Shown one piece after another: positions 6,821-7,483 of a stretch of DNA of 7,483 nt; position 1 is the stretch's first letter, and each line of letters starts with the position of its first letter. A program made the translations under genes and the position numbers. The stretch is from an uncultured Pseudomonadota bacterium (GTDB lineage Bacteria; Myxococcota; UBA796), in the NCBI GenBank assembly GCA_913040875.1, contig CAJWHX010000160.1, forward strand, positions 1 to 7,483, given 5' to 3'. Under the pieces are notes generated by a model. The model made no database searches, was not told where the DNA came from, and saw only the letters and a list, made by a program, of their open reading frames with translations.

Positions 6821-7483
6821 ATGCAGAAGGTAGAAATTTCAGATCGTAGAATGAAACGACTTCAAAATACGGTCTCAAATAGATTGGATAAGTTGACAAT
6901 CGTAGCAGAAGGTACTCATCTACGACATAATTTAAGCGCAATAATTAGAACGGCGGAATCTTTTGGCGTTTCGAATGTACATCTGATATCATCGGAAGAA
7001 CATAAAATGAGTGGTGCTGCTAAAGGGTCTGAGAGATGGGTTAATCTGATTATTCATAAAAATACCAAACAGTGTTTTGATTTCTTAAAGTCAGAAGGTT
7101 TCAAGTTGTTTGTAGCAGATTTTCAGAGTACATCATATACACCGGAAACGATACCCATAACCCATCCAGTTGCTATTGTTATGGGTACAGAATTAGTTGG
7201 TGTTTCTCAAGAGGCTCGAGCGATGTCTGATGGTTCTATTATCATCGAGCAGTGTAAGAATATTGAAGAAGCATTTGCCTGTGCCAAACAACTGAACCCT
7301 GAACATATTTCAAATTGGTTGTGCATTCTTCAAGTCCCCAATCCTGACCACCCTCTGGCTCACATAGCCCTAAAAGGAGCTAGATCCGGACTTGGTAAGG
7401 CACTGTCCCAAGAATGGTCTAGGTGTAAAAGTAAAATTATCTGGGTTTCAACAAACCTAGCACCCAAGGATTTGGCGGAAATT
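6821..7483 (+). CDS. trmH: TrmH-type SPOUT RNA methyltransferase reading frame with aberrant C-terminus (partial)
   Basis: The frame is open for 221 codons from ATG 6821 to the right edge. Residues 1-142 follow TrmH, the enzyme that methylates the 2'-OH of G18 in tRNA using S-adenosylmethionine. A short helical lead (RRMKRLQNTVSNRL) is followed by SPOUT motif 1, HNLSAIIRTAESFGV (36-50), with Arg43 at the expected catalytic position, then AAKGSERWV (66-74) and motif 2, AIVMGTELVGVSQEA (118-132), then MSDGSIII. The third motif, normally a Pro-Met-x-Gly stretch ending in SLNVSVA that completes the cofactor-binding knot, should follow at once. Instead the frame continues with unrelated residues (see the separate entry at 7247). 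RlmB is less likely because there is no N-terminal substrate-recognition domain. ATG 6821 has only a weak GGA six bases upstream; a TAAAAT at 6804-6809 might be a -10 box. The symbol rests on the first two-thirds only. Confidence 0.75.
   Translation, partial: MQKVEISDRRMKRLQNTVSNRLDKLTIVAEGTHLRHNLSAIIRTAESFGVSNVHLISSEEHKMSGAAKGSERWVNLIIHKNTKQCFDFLKSEGFKLFVADFQSTSYTPETIPITHPVAIVMGTELVGVSQEARAMSDGSIIIEQCKNIEEAFACAKQLNPEHISNWLCILQVPNPDHPLAHIALKGARSGLGKALSQEWSRCKSKIIWVSTNLAPKDLAEI
7247..7483 (+). other. Non-SPOUT 79-residue extension fused in frame to the TrmH-like domain
   Basis: From codon 143 of the last gene the translation departs from the SPOUT family. It includes NIEEAFACAKQLNPEHISNW, VPNPDHPLAHIALKGARSG and LGKALSQEW, and near the edge IIWVSTNLAPKDLAEI. 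None of it gives SPOUT motif 3, nor do the other two plus-strand frames just after the junction, so a simple frameshift does not explain it. The minus-strand frames across the segment all contain stops. GC rises from 38% over 6901-7200 to about 44% over 7261-7483. The block ALKGARSGLGKALSQEW with a downstream LAPKDLAEI faintly recalls the ketoreductase region of polyketide or PUFA synthases, or an SDR nucleotide-binding turn; this is a weak visual match. The segment may be a real fusion, a rearrangement or an assembly join. Confidence 0.5.

Noticed and set aside
7247..7310. Simple frameshift as the explanation for the missing TrmH C-terminus
   Set aside because: The other two plus-strand frames after the junction do not yield the expected Pro-Met-x-Gly or SLNVSVA-like residues, so a one- or two-base error does not restore the family sequence.

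Overview
The window carries seven protein-coding genes packed tightly on both strands, at a moderate, slightly AT-rich composition (38% GC over one 300-base stretch I counted near the right end). No rRNA, tRNA, CRISPR array or insertion sequence is visible. The best organism clue is the lipoprotein at 2033-3964. It combines a lipobox, FG-GAP/VCBS-type repeats, a WNxHxxxVTN-type block and a CARDB-like C-terminus, an architecture I associate with Myxococcota and other former Deltaproteobacteria. PilT, a SWIM-domain protein of the SNF2-helicase type and Aat fit a Gram-negative bacterium of that kind. This assignment is inference, not a search result.

Left part (1-1959, minus strand): pilT, the type IV pilus retraction ATPase, is followed after 25 bases by the N-terminal part of a SWIM zinc-finger protein that runs off the left edge. 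The two probably share a transcript. A short gap separates pilT from the divergent plus-strand lipoprotein gene.

Middle (2033-4586): the FG-GAP lipoprotein converges on a minus-strand YceI-family exported protein, with 10 bases between the stop codons. The YceI gene has a plausible promoter with an exact TTGACA box in the region it shares with the next, divergent gene.

Right part (4774-7483): a protein with a formylglycine-generating-enzyme (FGE)-like fold that lacks the catalytic cysteines overlaps aat by 4 bases (ATGA). Aat is the leucyl/phenylalanyl-tRNA-protein transferase of the N-degron pathway, and its key residues are intact. Aat converges with a small membrane-anchored thioredoxin-fold protein whose CxxC motif has been replaced. 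A TrmH-type tRNA methyltransferase reading frame then runs off the right edge.

The oddest thing in the window is that last frame. It follows the SPOUT methyltransferase pattern up to about base 7246. It then continues in frame, without a stop, into 79 residues that do not contain the obligatory third SPOUT motif and look vaguely like the reductase region of a polyketide or PUFA synthase. This is either a real gene fusion or rearrangement, or an assembly chimera. No complete new system is evident in the window.
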